Source: Micrococcales bacterium (GTDB lineage: Bacteria; Actinomycetota; Actinomycetes; Actinomycetales; Cellulomonadaceae). From it: 64,000 nt of DNA. The notes beneath the pieces are model-generated. The model worked only from the letters and a program-made list of their open reading frames with translations, did no database searches and was not told where the DNA came from. The stretch lies in NCBI GenBank assembly GCA_009777345.1, contig WRMB01000010.1:1-64000 (forward strand), written 5' to 3'. The translations under genes were made by a program, and so were the position numbers. Below are positions 29,905-38,752 of the stretch, piece after piece; position 1 is the first letter of the stretch; each line of letters starts with the position of its first letter.

Positions 29905-30335
29905 CGCTGTTCCTGCAGGTGGCGCTGCTGGTGGTGTGCCTCCTGACGTTCGTCTTCATCATCAGGCGGGTCCGCAAGGCCCAGGTCCAGATCTCGGACT
30001 CGGTCTTCTGGATCACGCTGTCCCTCATTCTGCTGTTCATCAGCCTCGTGCCGCAGTGGGTCGAGCGGCTGGCCGAGCTGGCCGGTGTCGCGGACCCGAC
30101 GAACTTCGTGTTCCTCACCGTGATCTTCCTGCTGCTGATCAAGCTGTTCTCCGCCTCGATCCAGATCTCGCGGCTGGACGCCAAGGTCAACCACCTGGTC
30201 CAGCAGGTGGCGATCTCGCAGATGTCGACGCACGAGGAGATCAGGCAGCTCGTCGACGCCCAGAGCCCCGATGCGGCAGGGCCCGCCCAGCGAGCCGACC
30301 GGCCCGTCACCGGGGACGGTGGGCGGAGGAGGTGA
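29901..30335 (+). CDS. DUF2304-type small membrane protein
   Basis: MTLFLQVALLVVCLLTFVFIIRRVRKAQVQISDSVFWI...; ATGA-coupled to upstream GT2. Confidence 0.85.
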   Translation: MTLFLQVALLVVCLLTFVFIIRRVRKAQVQISDSVFWITLSLILLFISLVPQWVERLAELAGVADPTNFVFLTVIFLLLIKLFSASIQISRLDAKVNHLVQQVAISQMSTHEEIRQLVDAQSPDAAGPAQRADRPVTGDGGRRR

Positions 30336-30339
30336 GCGT

Positions 30340-30505
30340 GTGCGCGTCCTGCTGACAGGAGGGACCGGGTTCGTCTGTCGTCTTCGCCGATCCGGGTCTG
30401 GCGGCCGAGCGGCTGGGGTTCACCACCGAGCTCACCCTGGATCAGATGTGCGCCGACTCGTGGCGGTGGCAACGACGGGTCACCAGCGAGCGTCCCAGCC
30501 GGTGA
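30340..30505 (+). pseudogene. galE: Remnant of galE/UDP-glucose 4-epimerase: N-terminal and C-terminal tips joined out of frame
   Basis: frame 1 from GTG 30340: VRVLLTGGTGFV; frame 2: SSVVFADPGLAAERLGFTTELTLDQMCADSWRWQRR ending TGA 30503-30505; body missing. Confidence 0.8.
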
Positions 30506-31517
30506 CCCTGGCGAGACCGGTGTACCCGTGCATCGCTGGTACCAGTGCGTGGCACCGGTCGAGCCACAGCGCGAGCCGGAGCCGGGCCGCGGCGGCGGTC
30601 CCTGGCGCCTGGTCCGTGTAGCCGGGGAAGTCGCGGCGCAGCCGGTCGCGCATCAGGCGCCAGTAGGTGCGCGTCGTGGACGGCGAGGACGAGGCGCTGA
30701 GACTGGCCAGGGCGGACAGTCCGAAGTGGACGAAGGCCATGGCGTCGACCGCGGCGGCCAGCGGGCGGCCGTCGGCCTGCGCCACGACCCAGGAGCGGAC
30801 CGCTGCCAGGTGGGCCGCGAGGTCGTGGGCCTCTGCGGGACGCAGGGTCGTCATCATCGCTCCAGGCCGGACCATGTAGTCGTACAGCGGTTCGGGGACG
30901 AAGGTCACCGTCTGGAGCCACGGCAGGCACGCCGCCACGACGAGCATGTCTTCCATGATCCGGGGCGGGGGGTCGAAGTACAGCAGGGAGTCCTCGTCGC
31001 CGACGGCCTGCGCCACCCGGCGGACCAGGTCGCCGTCGAAGAGCTTGTTCCACAGGGCGGTGTTCACCGACGCGAAACCCTGCGGGTCTTGGTCAGGACG
31101 CAGCACGGCGTCGGTCGGACGCTGCATCTCCACGCCCATGACGTGCCCGTCGGTGAGGTCGACCCGGCGGTAGGCGCTCACCACCATATCGGCACCGGTC
31201 GCCGCGGCCCGCGCCGCCAGGGTCGCGTACAGCCGCGGGTGGGGTAGGTCGTCGGCGTCGCAGAACCCGACGTACCGCCCGGTCGTGCGGGCGACGCCCT
31301 GCTGGCGGGCTCGCCATACTCCCTGGTTGCGCTGGTGGACGACGGTGACCTGCGGGTACTCGCGGAGGATATCGCCGGTGCCGTCAGTCGAACCGTCGTC
31401 CACCACGACGATCTCCAGCGATGTGCAGGTCTGAGCGGCCAGCGCTGACAGCGTGGCAGGCAGCGCGCGTCCCGCATTGTGCACGGGTAGCACGACAGAG
31501 ACCTCAGGGCAGCTCAT
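30480..31517 (-). CDS. Glycosyltransferase family 2
   Basis: PEVSVVLPVHNAGRALPATLSALAAQTCTSLEIVVVDDGSTDGTGDIL...YVGFCDADD. Confidence 0.9.
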   Translation of the reverse strand: MSCPEVSVVLPVHNAGRALPATLSALAAQTCTSLEIVVVDDGSTDGTGDILREYPQVTVVHQRNQGVWRARQQGVARTTGRYVGFCDADDLPHPRLYATLAARAAATGADMVVSAYRRVDLTDGHVMGVEMQRPTDAVLRPDQDPQGFASVNTALWNKLFDGDLVRRVAQAVGDEDSLLYFDPPPRIMEDMLVVAACLPWLQTVTFVPEPLYDYMVRPGAMMTTLRPAEAHDLAAHLAAVRSWVVAQADGRPLAAAVDAMAFVHFGLSALASLSASSSPSTTRTYWRLMRDRLRRDFPGYTDQAPGTAAAARLRLALWLDRCHALVPAMHGYTGLARVTGWDARW

Positions 31518-31698
31518 CGGTTGCAGCCTAGTCCACTTTGGGTCGGATTGTGCCGAATTGTGGCGTTGTTCGACACCGTCGGACGAGCGAGGCCGATCCG
31601 AAGGTGCGGTCGCCCCAGGGCTCGGTCGGTCGGCTGGCGGTTTGGGCGAGCCGACCAGTTCGCCTAGGCTGGTTCAGCCCCCTAGAAGGAACGGTCCG

Positions 31699-32595
31699 TT
31701 GCCGCTTGACATCTTGGTCCCCTACTGGGGGGACCCGTCGCTGCTCCGGACGACCGTGGAGTCGGTGCTCGCGCAGACCGACCCGGGCTGGACTCTCACC
31801 GTGGTCGACGACGCCTACCCTGATCTGACCGCGGGTGAGTACCTCAGCGGGATCGACGACCCGCGGGTGCGGTACGTGCGCAACGAGACCAACCTCGGCC
31901 TGGCGGGCAACTTTCAGCGCTGCCTGGACCTGGCGACCGAGGACCTCGTCGTCTTCCCGGGCTGTGACGACCTGCTCGACCCGGGTTATGCCGCCACCGT
32001 CCTGGCGGCGGCCGAGCGCTTCCCCCAGGCGACGGTGGTGCAGCCCGGTGTGCGCGTGGTCGACCAGGACGGCAACCCGGCCTCCACCCTGGTGGACACC
32101 GTCAAGCAGCGGTTCCTGGCGCCCCGCTCGCGCACCGCGCGGCTGCTGTCCGGGGAGTCCGCCATGGTCGGGCTCATGCGCGGGAACTGGCTGTACTGGC
32201 CGTCGTTGACCTTCCGCCGGGAGGCGGTCGCCTCTGTGGGGTTCCGCGAGGGGTTCCCGGTCGTGCTGGACCTGGCGCTGGTCGTGGACCTGCTGACCGC
32301 GGGGGGTTCGGTGCTCCGGGTGCCCGAGGTCTGCTTCGCCTACCGGCGGCACACCGGTTCGGCGTCGAGCGAGGCGGCGGTCGACGGGAGCCGGTTCGCC
32401 GAGGAGCGTCGCTACTTCGCGCTGGCGGCGACGCAGGCCGTCCGGCTGGGCTGGCGGCGCGCCGCCCGGGCCGCCCGACGGCACACCACCTCCCGGGCCC
32501 ACGCGCTGGCGCAGCTGCCCGCCGCTGTGCGGTCGGGCCACCGGGCGGCCGTGGGCGAGATGGTCCGGCACGCGATCGGTCCGACCAGGCCGTGA
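31699..32595 (+). CDS. Glycosyltransferase family 2
   Basis: LPLDILVPYWGDPSLLRTTVESVLAQTDPGWTLTVVDDAYPD...; TTG start with GAAGGA upstream; ORF open from 31453. Confidence 0.85.
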   Translation: MPLDILVPYWGDPSLLRTTVESVLAQTDPGWTLTVVDDAYPDLTAGEYLSGIDDPRVRYVRNETNLGLAGNFQRCLDLATEDLVVFPGCDDLLDPGYAATVLAAAERFPQATVVQPGVRVVDQDGNPASTLVDTVKQRFLAPRSRTARLLSGESAMVGLMRGNWLYWPSLTFRREAVASVGFREGFPVVLDLALVVDLLTAGGSVLRVPEVCFAYRRHTGSASSEAAVDGSRFAEERRYFALAATQAVRLGWRRAARAARRHTTSRAHALAQLPAAVRSGHRAAVGEMVRHAIGPTRP

Positions 32596-32602
32596 CCCGA
32601 TC

Positions 32603-33853
32603 ATGACGGACGACAGCACGACGAGCGGCCAGCGGGCTGTCCGGGTTCAAGACACGGCGTGGGTGGCGGCGGCCTCCGGCTGGGCGGGCCTGACCGGGCT
32701 GGTGGTCATGCTCGTCGCTACCGTGGTGCTGGAAGAGACTCAGTACACAGAGTTCACGGTGTTCTGGTCGCTGCTGTTCTGGATCGGCGGCTCGATGAAC
32801 GGCGCGCAGTACGAGAGCCTGCGTGCGACGGCGGCGGCCGGCCGGGCCGGGACCGGGGTGCGGATCTTACCGGTGATGATGGCGCTGAGCGCCGGTGTCG
32901 CTCTCGCGCTTCTGCTGGTTCTGCCGTGGAGCGGGGCCCTCTTCGACACCGACCCGGTGGTCTCAGGGGTTCTCGTCGCCGGGAGCCTGCTGCTGTTCGG
33001 CGGCGAGCAGGCCGTGGTCGGGCTGCTCAACGGCCAGGGGCGGTGGCGGGCCGGGGCGTGGGTGCTGCTCCTGGACGCGACCTTGCGGTTCTCGCCCTTC
33101 CTGGTGCTGCCGCTGCTCGACGCCGCCCCGCTGGCCTACAAGGTCGCGGCGGCGTCGGGACCGCTGGCCCTGGTGGTCGTGCTGAGCCTGCGACGCGGGC
33201 GGGCTCTCGTGCAGGTGCGCGGAGACGACGGCGCCCGCGCCCTGGCCTCGGCCGCGCTGCACACCTTCGCGTCGACCTTCGCCACGGCGACCTTCCTGGT
33301 GGGGTACCCGGTTCTGATGGGTGTTCTCCTCGCCCCCGAGGTCATGAAAGAGCCAGCCACGGCCGGGCTGCTGTTCGTGATGTCCATGACCCGGGCGCCG
33401 CTGATGGTGCCCCTGACCGCCTTCCAGGGGATGCTCATCGCCCACTTCGTGCGCCGCGGCGTGGTGCGGTCCGCGGCGTTGCGGGTCGTCGGCCTGGTGG
33501 TGCTCGTCGGATCGGTGCTGTCGGCGGTGCTGGGCCTGGTCGGGCCGCCGCTGCTGCGGCTGCACTCGAAGGACGCCTTCCACCTCCACGGCGGGACGGT
33601 CGCGCTGCTGGCGCTGGGGGCGACGGCCATCGGCGTCATCGCGGTCACCGGCAACATCACGCTCGCCGCCAAGCGGCACCGCTGGTACACGGCCGGATGG
33701 GCGGTGGCCATCGCCGTGGCGGTCGCGGTCCTGGTGGCCCCAGGAGCGTTGCAGACCCGGGTCGTCGTGTCGCTGGTCGTCGGCCCGCTGTGCGGGGCGG
33801 TCGTCCATGTCGTCGGCCTGCGTCCTCGGGTCTCACCGACCGGCGTCTCCTGA
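32603..33853 (+). CDS. Polysaccharide flippase/export membrane protein, Wzx-like
   Basis: 416 aa, regularly spaced hydrophobic segments; follows GT2. Confidence 0.75.
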   Translation: MTDDSTTSGQRAVRVQDTAWVAAASGWAGLTGLVVMLVATVVLEETQYTEFTVFWSLLFWIGGSMNGAQYESLRATAAAGRAGTGVRILPVMMALSAGVALALLLVLPWSGALFDTDPVVSGVLVAGSLLLFGGEQAVVGLLNGQGRWRAGAWVLLLDATLRFSPFLVLPLLDAAPLAYKVAAASGPLALVVVLSLRRGRALVQVRGDDGARALASAALHTFASTFATATFLVGYPVLMGVLLAPEVMKEPATAGLLFVMSMTRAPLMVPLTAFQGMLIAHFVRRGVVRSAALRVVGLVVLVGSVLSAVLGLVGPPLLRLHSKDAFHLHGGTVALLALGATAIGVIAVTGNITLAAKRHRWYTAGWAVAIAVAVAVLVAPGALQTRVVVSLVVGPLCGAVVHVVGLRPRVSPTGVS

Positions 33854-35008
33854 CCTGGGCGGCACCGTCGCCGAGCACCAGCCGCCTGAGCCCTGCAGGG
33901 TCACGGTCGCCAGGATGTCGGCGATGCGCTGGCTGGCTCGTCCGTCACCGTAGGGGTTGGTGGCCCGGGCCATCCGTTCGTAGGCGGTCGCGTCGTCCAG
34001 CAGCTGCCGCAGGTGGGTGTAGACGGTCTCCTCGTCGGTCCCGACCAGCCGGAGGGTACCCGCCGCCACGCCTTCGGGGCGTTCCGTCGTGCTGCGCATC
34101 ACCAGCACCGGCTTGGCCAGGGACGGGGCTTCTTCCTGGATCCCGCCGCTGTCGGTCAGGATGATGTGCGACCGGGCCATGAAGTTGTGGAAGTCGAGGG
34201 CGTCGAGCGGTTCGACCAGCCGCAGCCGTGAGCAGCCGCCCAGCTCGGCAGCGGCGGCGGCCTGGACGGCCGGGTTGAGATGGACCGGGTAGACCGCCTT
34301 GACGTCGGGCAGGTCCTCGACGACCCGCCGGATGGCACGGAACATGGCACGCATCGGATCGCCCAGGTTCTCGCGCCGGTGGGCGGTGATCAGCAGCAGG
34401 CGGGAGCCTGCCGCCCAGTCGAGCTCTGGATGGGTGTAGTCGGTCCGTACGGTGGTCTGCAGGGCGTCGATGACGGTGTTGCCGGTGACGAAGACGCTGT
34501 CGTCGGGCTTGCCTTCTCGCAGGAGGTGCTCGCGGCTCAGGGCGGTCGGCGCGAAGCACAGCGTGGCGATCGAGTCGACCGCCTGACGGTTGAACTCCTC
34601 CGGGTACGGGTTGGCCAGGTCGTAGGTCCGCAAGCCCGCCTCGACATGGCCGACCGGGACCCGCTGGTAGAAGCAGGCCAGGGCGGCGGCGAAGGCTGTG
34701 GTGGTGTCGCCGTGAACCAGGCAGATATCGGGTCGGACCGCGTCGACCACCGCCCTGAACCGGTCGAGGACGTCGACGGTGATGTCGAACAGGTCCTGAC
34801 CGGGGCGCATGATCGACAGGTCGTAGTCGGGCACCACGTCGAAGGCCCGCAAGACCTGGTCCAGCATGCTGCGGTGCTGGCCGGTGACGCAGACCACCGT
34901 CCGGAAGGCCGCCCGGCGGCGCAGCTCGGCGACCAGGGGGCACATCTTGATCGCCTCGGGTCGGGTACCGAAGGTGACCAGGACCGTCCGCCGGTCACTT
35001 TGAGACAC
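33833..35008 (-). CDS. wecB: UDP-N-acetylglucosamine 2-epimerase (non-hydrolyzing)
   Basis: TFGTRPEAIKMCPLVAEL...VTGQHRSMLDQVL...VHGDTTTAFAAALACFYQRVPVGHVEAGLRT...DSGGIQEEAP. Confidence 0.95.
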   Translation of the reverse strand: MSQSDRRTVLVTFGTRPEAIKMCPLVAELRRRAAFRTVVCVTGQHRSMLDQVLRAFDVVPDYDLSIMRPGQDLFDITVDVLDRFRAVVDAVRPDICLVHGDTTTAFAAALACFYQRVPVGHVEAGLRTYDLANPYPEEFNRQAVDSIATLCFAPTALSREHLLREGKPDDSVFVTGNTVIDALQTTVRTDYTHPELDWAAGSRLLLITAHRRENLGDPMRAMFRAIRRVVEDLPDVKAVYPVHLNPAVQAAAAAELGGCSRLRLVEPLDALDFHNFMARSHIILTDSGGIQEEAPSLAKPVLVMRSTTERPEGVAAGTLRLVGTDEETVYTHLRQLLDDATAYERMARATNPYGDGRASQRIADILATVTLQGSGGWCSATVPPRSGDAGR

Positions 35009-35010
35009 GG

Positions 35011-35892
35011 TCAGCGGTCCAGCAGACCGAGCAGGTACTGGCCGTAGCCGGACTTGGTCAGCGCCTCCGCCCGGACGCGCAGCTCGTCGTCCGACAGGAA
35101 CCCGCGCCGCCAGGCGACCTCTTCGGGGGCGCCGATCTTCAGGCCCTGGCGGGACTCGATGGTCCGCACGAAGTCCGAGGCGTCCAGCAGGGAGTCGAAC
35201 GTGCCGGTGTCCAGCCAGGCGGTGCCCCGGGGCAGCACCTCCACCTGCAGGCGGCCCTGGCGCAGGTACTCGCGGTTGACGTCGGTGATCTCGTACTCGC
35301 CACGGGCCGAGGGGCGCAGGTCGCGGGCGATGGCCACCACGTCGTTGTCGTAGAAGTACAGGCCCGGCACGGCGTAGCTGCTCTTGGGCCGGGCCGGTTT
35401 CTCCTCCAGGGACAGCGCCCGCCCGTCGGCGTCGAACTCCACCACGCCGTACTCGCTGGGGTTGGACACCTGGTAGGCGAAGACCGCGCCGCCGTCGATG
35501 CGTTCGAACCGCGCCAGCTGGGAGCCCAGGCCGGGGCCGTAGAAGATGTTGTCGCCGAGCACCAGGGCGGCGGCGTCGTCGCCGACGAAGTCCGCCCCCA
35601 GGACGAACGCCTGGGCCAGGCCGTTGGGCACCGCCTGCACCGTGTAGGAGATGGCGATGCCGAACTGCGACCCGTCGCCCAGCAGCCGCCGGAACTGCTC
35701 GGCGTCGTGCGGGGTGGTGATCACCAGCACGTCGCGGATCCCCGCCAGCAGCAGGGTGGACAGCGGGTAGTAGACCATCGGCTTGTCGTAGACCGGGACC
35801 AGCTGCTTGGAGACGCCGAGGGTGATGGGGTGCAGCCGGGTGCCGGAGCCGCCAGCCAGGATGATGCCGCGCATCCCTCCATCTTGGACCAT
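35011..35892 (-). CDS. rfbA: Glucose-1-phosphate thymidylyltransferase
   Basis: [52 protein letters not shown]. Confidence 0.97.
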   Translation of the reverse strand: MVQDGGMRGIILAGGSGTRLHPITLGVSKQLVPVYDKPMVYYPLSTLLLAGIRDVLVITTPHDAEQFRRLLGDGSQFGIAISYTVQAVPNGLAQAFVLGADFVGDDAAALVLGDNIFYGPGLGSQLARFERIDGGAVFAYQVSNPSEYGVVEFDADGRALSLEEKPARPKSSYAVPGLYFYDNDVVAIARDLRPSARGEYEITDVNREYLRQGRLQVEVLPRGTAWLDTGTFDSLLDASDFVRTIESRQGLKIGAPEEVAWRRGFLSDDELRVRAEALTKSGYGQYLLGLLDR

Positions 35893-35976
35893 CAGGGGTG
35901 GTTACGCCCGACTTTGTCCAGACGACGAACGTGCCTGGGTACAGTGGGAGGCCGTCAGACCCGAGGAGCCGTCTAC

Positions 35977-37158
35977 GTGCACATCATCCGACCAGCGATC
36001 TGGGACTACGACTGGGGGTCGGGTACCGCTATCCAGGAGATCGTGGGGCGGGACGACCCGCGCATCGCCGAGGCCTGGTTCGGGGCCCATCCGCTGGCGC
36101 CGTCGACCGGCCTCGACGGTCGGCCGCTCGACCAGGTCGTGGCCGCCGACCCGCACGGCACCCTGGGCGAAGGTACCCTGCGCCGGTTCGGCGCCGTGCT
36201 GCCGTACCTGCTCAAGCTGATCGCCGCGGACAGGGCGCTGTCGTTGCAGGTCCACCCCAACCTGGACCGGGCCCGCGCCGGGTTCGCCGCCGAGGAACGG
36301 GCCGGCATCCCGCGGGACGCGCCGCAGCGCAGCTACCGGGACCCGAACCACAAGCCCGAGCTGGTCTACGCGCTGACCAGGTTCGAGGCCATGTGCGGCT
36401 TCCGCACGCCGCGCCGCGCCGCCGAGGTGCTCTCCGGCCTGGGCACGCCGCTGTCCGACGCGCTGAGCCGCACCCTGGACGACCAGCCGTCGGCCGCGGG
36501 GGTGCGCGAGGTGTTCACCCGGCTGGTCGACCCGGACCTGGCACCGTCGCCCGCCGAGGTGGCGCAGGTCGTCGCGGCCTGCCGTCGACGGCTGGAGTCG
36601 GGTTCGCCGTCCCCGCGGGCCGACCGCACCGTCGGGCTGCTGGCCGGGCAGTTCCCCGGCGACCCGGGGGTGGTCACGTCGCTGCTGCTCAACCCGGTGA
36701 CGCTGTACCCGGGCGACGCGCTGTTCGTCCCGGCCGGGGGGGTGCACGCCTATCTGCACGGACTGGCCGTCGAGGTGATGGCCAGCTCGGACAACGTCCT
36801 GCGCGCGGGGCTGACCAGCAAGCACGTCGACGTGGCGGAGATGCTGCGGAACGTCGACTACGTCGCCGCGCCCCCGATCCGGATCGCCCCGGAGACGTTC
36901 CACCACGCCACCCGGGTGTACTACGCACCGGTCGACGACTTCGAGCTGTCCGTGACCGACGTCCCGGCCGACGACGTCGCCCACCGGCTGCCCTCCCGGG
37001 GGCCGCGGGTCGTGCTCTGCCTGTACGGGTCGGTCGTCCTGGCCGACGGCGCGCAGAGCCTGACGCTGCACCGGGGCCAGGCGGCGTTCGTCCCCGACCG
37101 CGACGGGGCGGTGACGGTCAGCGGCACTGGGACTGTCGTGCAGGCTGCGGTGCCTTGA
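35977..37158 (+). CDS. manA: Mannose-6-phosphate isomerase, class I
   Basis: IIRPAIWDYDWGSGTAI...LKLIAADRALSLQVHPN...YRDPNHKPELVYALTRFEAMCGFR; GTG start with GAGGAG upstream. Confidence 0.95.
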   Translation: MHIIRPAIWDYDWGSGTAIQEIVGRDDPRIAEAWFGAHPLAPSTGLDGRPLDQVVAADPHGTLGEGTLRRFGAVLPYLLKLIAADRALSLQVHPNLDRARAGFAAEERAGIPRDAPQRSYRDPNHKPELVYALTRFEAMCGFRTPRRAAEVLSGLGTPLSDALSRTLDDQPSAAGVREVFTRLVDPDLAPSPAEVAQVVAACRRRLESGSPSPRADRTVGLLAGQFPGDPGVVTSLLLNPVTLYPGDALFVPAGGVHAYLHGLAVEVMASSDNVLRAGLTSKHVDVAEMLRNVDYVAAPPIRIAPETFHHATRVYYAPVDDFELSVTDVPADDVAHRLPSRGPRVVLCLYGSVVLADGAQSLTLHRGQAAFVPDRDGAVTVSGTGTVVQAAVP

Positions 37159-37371
37159 GGTCTGTTGTCGGGGTGTTGTCGGGGTGTTCGGCTGGGTCGC
37201 GGGGCGGGGTGTCCGGCCGCCGCGCGTCCCTCGCCGACTGCGTCGGCTCCCGCCAGACCCGGTGCCAGCGCGGCGGCCGGACCCCCCGCCCCGCTGTCGT
37301 AGGCGTCGCTGTCGGAGGGGGTGGGTCTTCGAGACGGCTCGTCCGACTGCGTCGAACATCGCTGTGGATGG

Positions 37372-38118
37372 TCAGTCTGGGCTGTTTTCGACTTCCACTG
37401 TGGTGATGCGTTCGGCGGTGACCAGCCTGTCTCGGGCGGGGCCGGGAGCGGTGGCCGGGTGGTCGGTGGTGATCAGGACCAGGGAACCGCCGTCGGCCAG
37501 GACGTCGAGTCCGAGCAGGTCGGTCAGGCGGACCGGGGTTGCGGGGTCTGCGGTGCGCAGGACGCGGTGGGGGCTGCTGGCGGGGTGGGCGGTCAGGGTC
37601 TGGTAGTCGAGCGTCGTCGTCGGGTCGGCCAGGGCCGGGTCGTCGGGAGCCGGTGGGACCACCGGGCCGAGCGCGTCGGGCTGGGCCAGCAGCGTCGCCG
37701 CGGAGTCGACCGCACCGGCCAGCGGGCCGTCGAAGGCCCGGGCGAGCGGCGGCAGCGCCACCGCGATACGGGTGCCCCGGTGCGACGGATGGTCTGCGGG
37801 GCGGGTGGTCACCAGGACGTCGGTGCCGGAGGTGGGGTCGGTCACCACGCAGGCCCCGGTGCGCCAGATGCCCACGGCCCAGCATGCGGTGCGCCAGTGC
37901 AGCGGCAGGTCCAGCCCGATCCGGGTGCCGGGGCCCGCGTCGACCTCGTCGAGGAGCAGGTTCGCGGTCTTGTCCGCCCAGTTGTCCAGCACCGCGCCGG
38001 ACAGCTCGACTCGTTGGCTGTCGCCGTCGTACCAGGTCAGCCTGGGTTTTCCGGGGTCGGCGCGGAGGGCTTGGGACAGGCGCTGGTTCCACTGCGGCAC
38101 CGCTCTACCGTAGGCCAC
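37372..38118 (-). CDS. TIGR03089 family protein
   Basis: 248 aa; PRLTWYDGDSQRVELSGAVLDNWADKTANLLLDEVDAGPGTRIGLDLPLHWRTACWAVGIW, typical of this actinobacterial family next to manA/whiB. Confidence 0.85.
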   Translation of the reverse strand: MAYGRAVPQWNQRLSQALRADPGKPRLTWYDGDSQRVELSGAVLDNWADKTANLLLDEVDAGPGTRIGLDLPLHWRTACWAVGIWRTGACVVTDPTSGTDVLVTTRPADHPSHRGTRIAVALPPLARAFDGPLAGAVDSAATLLAQPDALGPVVPPAPDDPALADPTTTLDYQTLTAHPASSPHRVLRTADPATPVRLTDLLGLDVLADGGSLVLITTDHPATAPGPARDRLVTAERITTVEVENSPD

Positions 38119-38230
38119 TGATCTTTCAGGGTGTCAGCGGGCCGGGTGTGCCGTAGCGTTCGGGGACGGCGCAGACGCCCTGGGGGGATCGGGCGACAGC
38201 TGAGATTTGGGACGAATAGCACACCTGGAC

Positions 38231-38259
38231 TTGACGTCTGGGAACGACACGCGTGTAAT
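38231..38259 (+). promoter_or_regulatory. sigma70-like promoter of whiB: TTGACG-17-TGTAAT
   Basis: TTGACG 38231-38236, 17-nt spacer, TGTAAT 38254-38259; CDS at 38317. Confidence 0.65.
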
Positions 38260-38316
38260 TCCATATCTAGGCGACGACGCAAGACGACAGGCACGACGGT
38301 ACGGCGGAGGTAGACC

Positions 38317-38643
38317 ATGTGGGACCTGCTCGACGGTGACGAGTTCCCCACCGATGCCCGGACGCTCCCGTCGCCCCCGCCGCTGGCCGAGGTGCTGTCC
38401 CTGTTCGTGCCCGAGAGCACCGGTCCGATGAGCTGGCAGGAGCGCGCGCTGTGCGCCCAGACCGACCCCGAGGCGTTCTTCCCCGAGAAGGGCGGTTCGA
38501 CCCGGGAGGCCAAGCGGGTCTGCACCGGCTGCGAGGTCCGGGACGAGTGCCTGGAGTACGCCCTGGACAACGACGAACGGTTCGGGATCTGGGGCGGGCT
38601 GTCCGAGCGGGAGCGGCGCAAGCTGCGACGCCGGGTCGTCTAG
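38317..38643 (+). CDS. whiB: WhiB-family Fe-S regulator (WhiB2/WhmD-like)
   Basis: ALCAQTDPEAFFPEKGGSTREAKRVCTGCEVRDECLEYALDNDERFGIWGGLSERERRKLRR. Confidence 0.97.
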   Translation: MWDLLDGDEFPTDARTLPSPPPLAEVLSLFVPESTGPMSWQERALCAQTDPEAFFPEKGGSTREAKRVCTGCEVRDECLEYALDNDERFGIWGGLSERERRKLRRRVV

Positions 38644-38752
38644 CACGCTGCGGTGACGGGCGCTCGGCAGTCCTGCTCCCAGGCGGTGTGCATCTTGTTC
38701 TGGGAGCGTCATAGGCTGAGGGTCTGGTGCACGGCACGCTGTCGGGAGTGAG

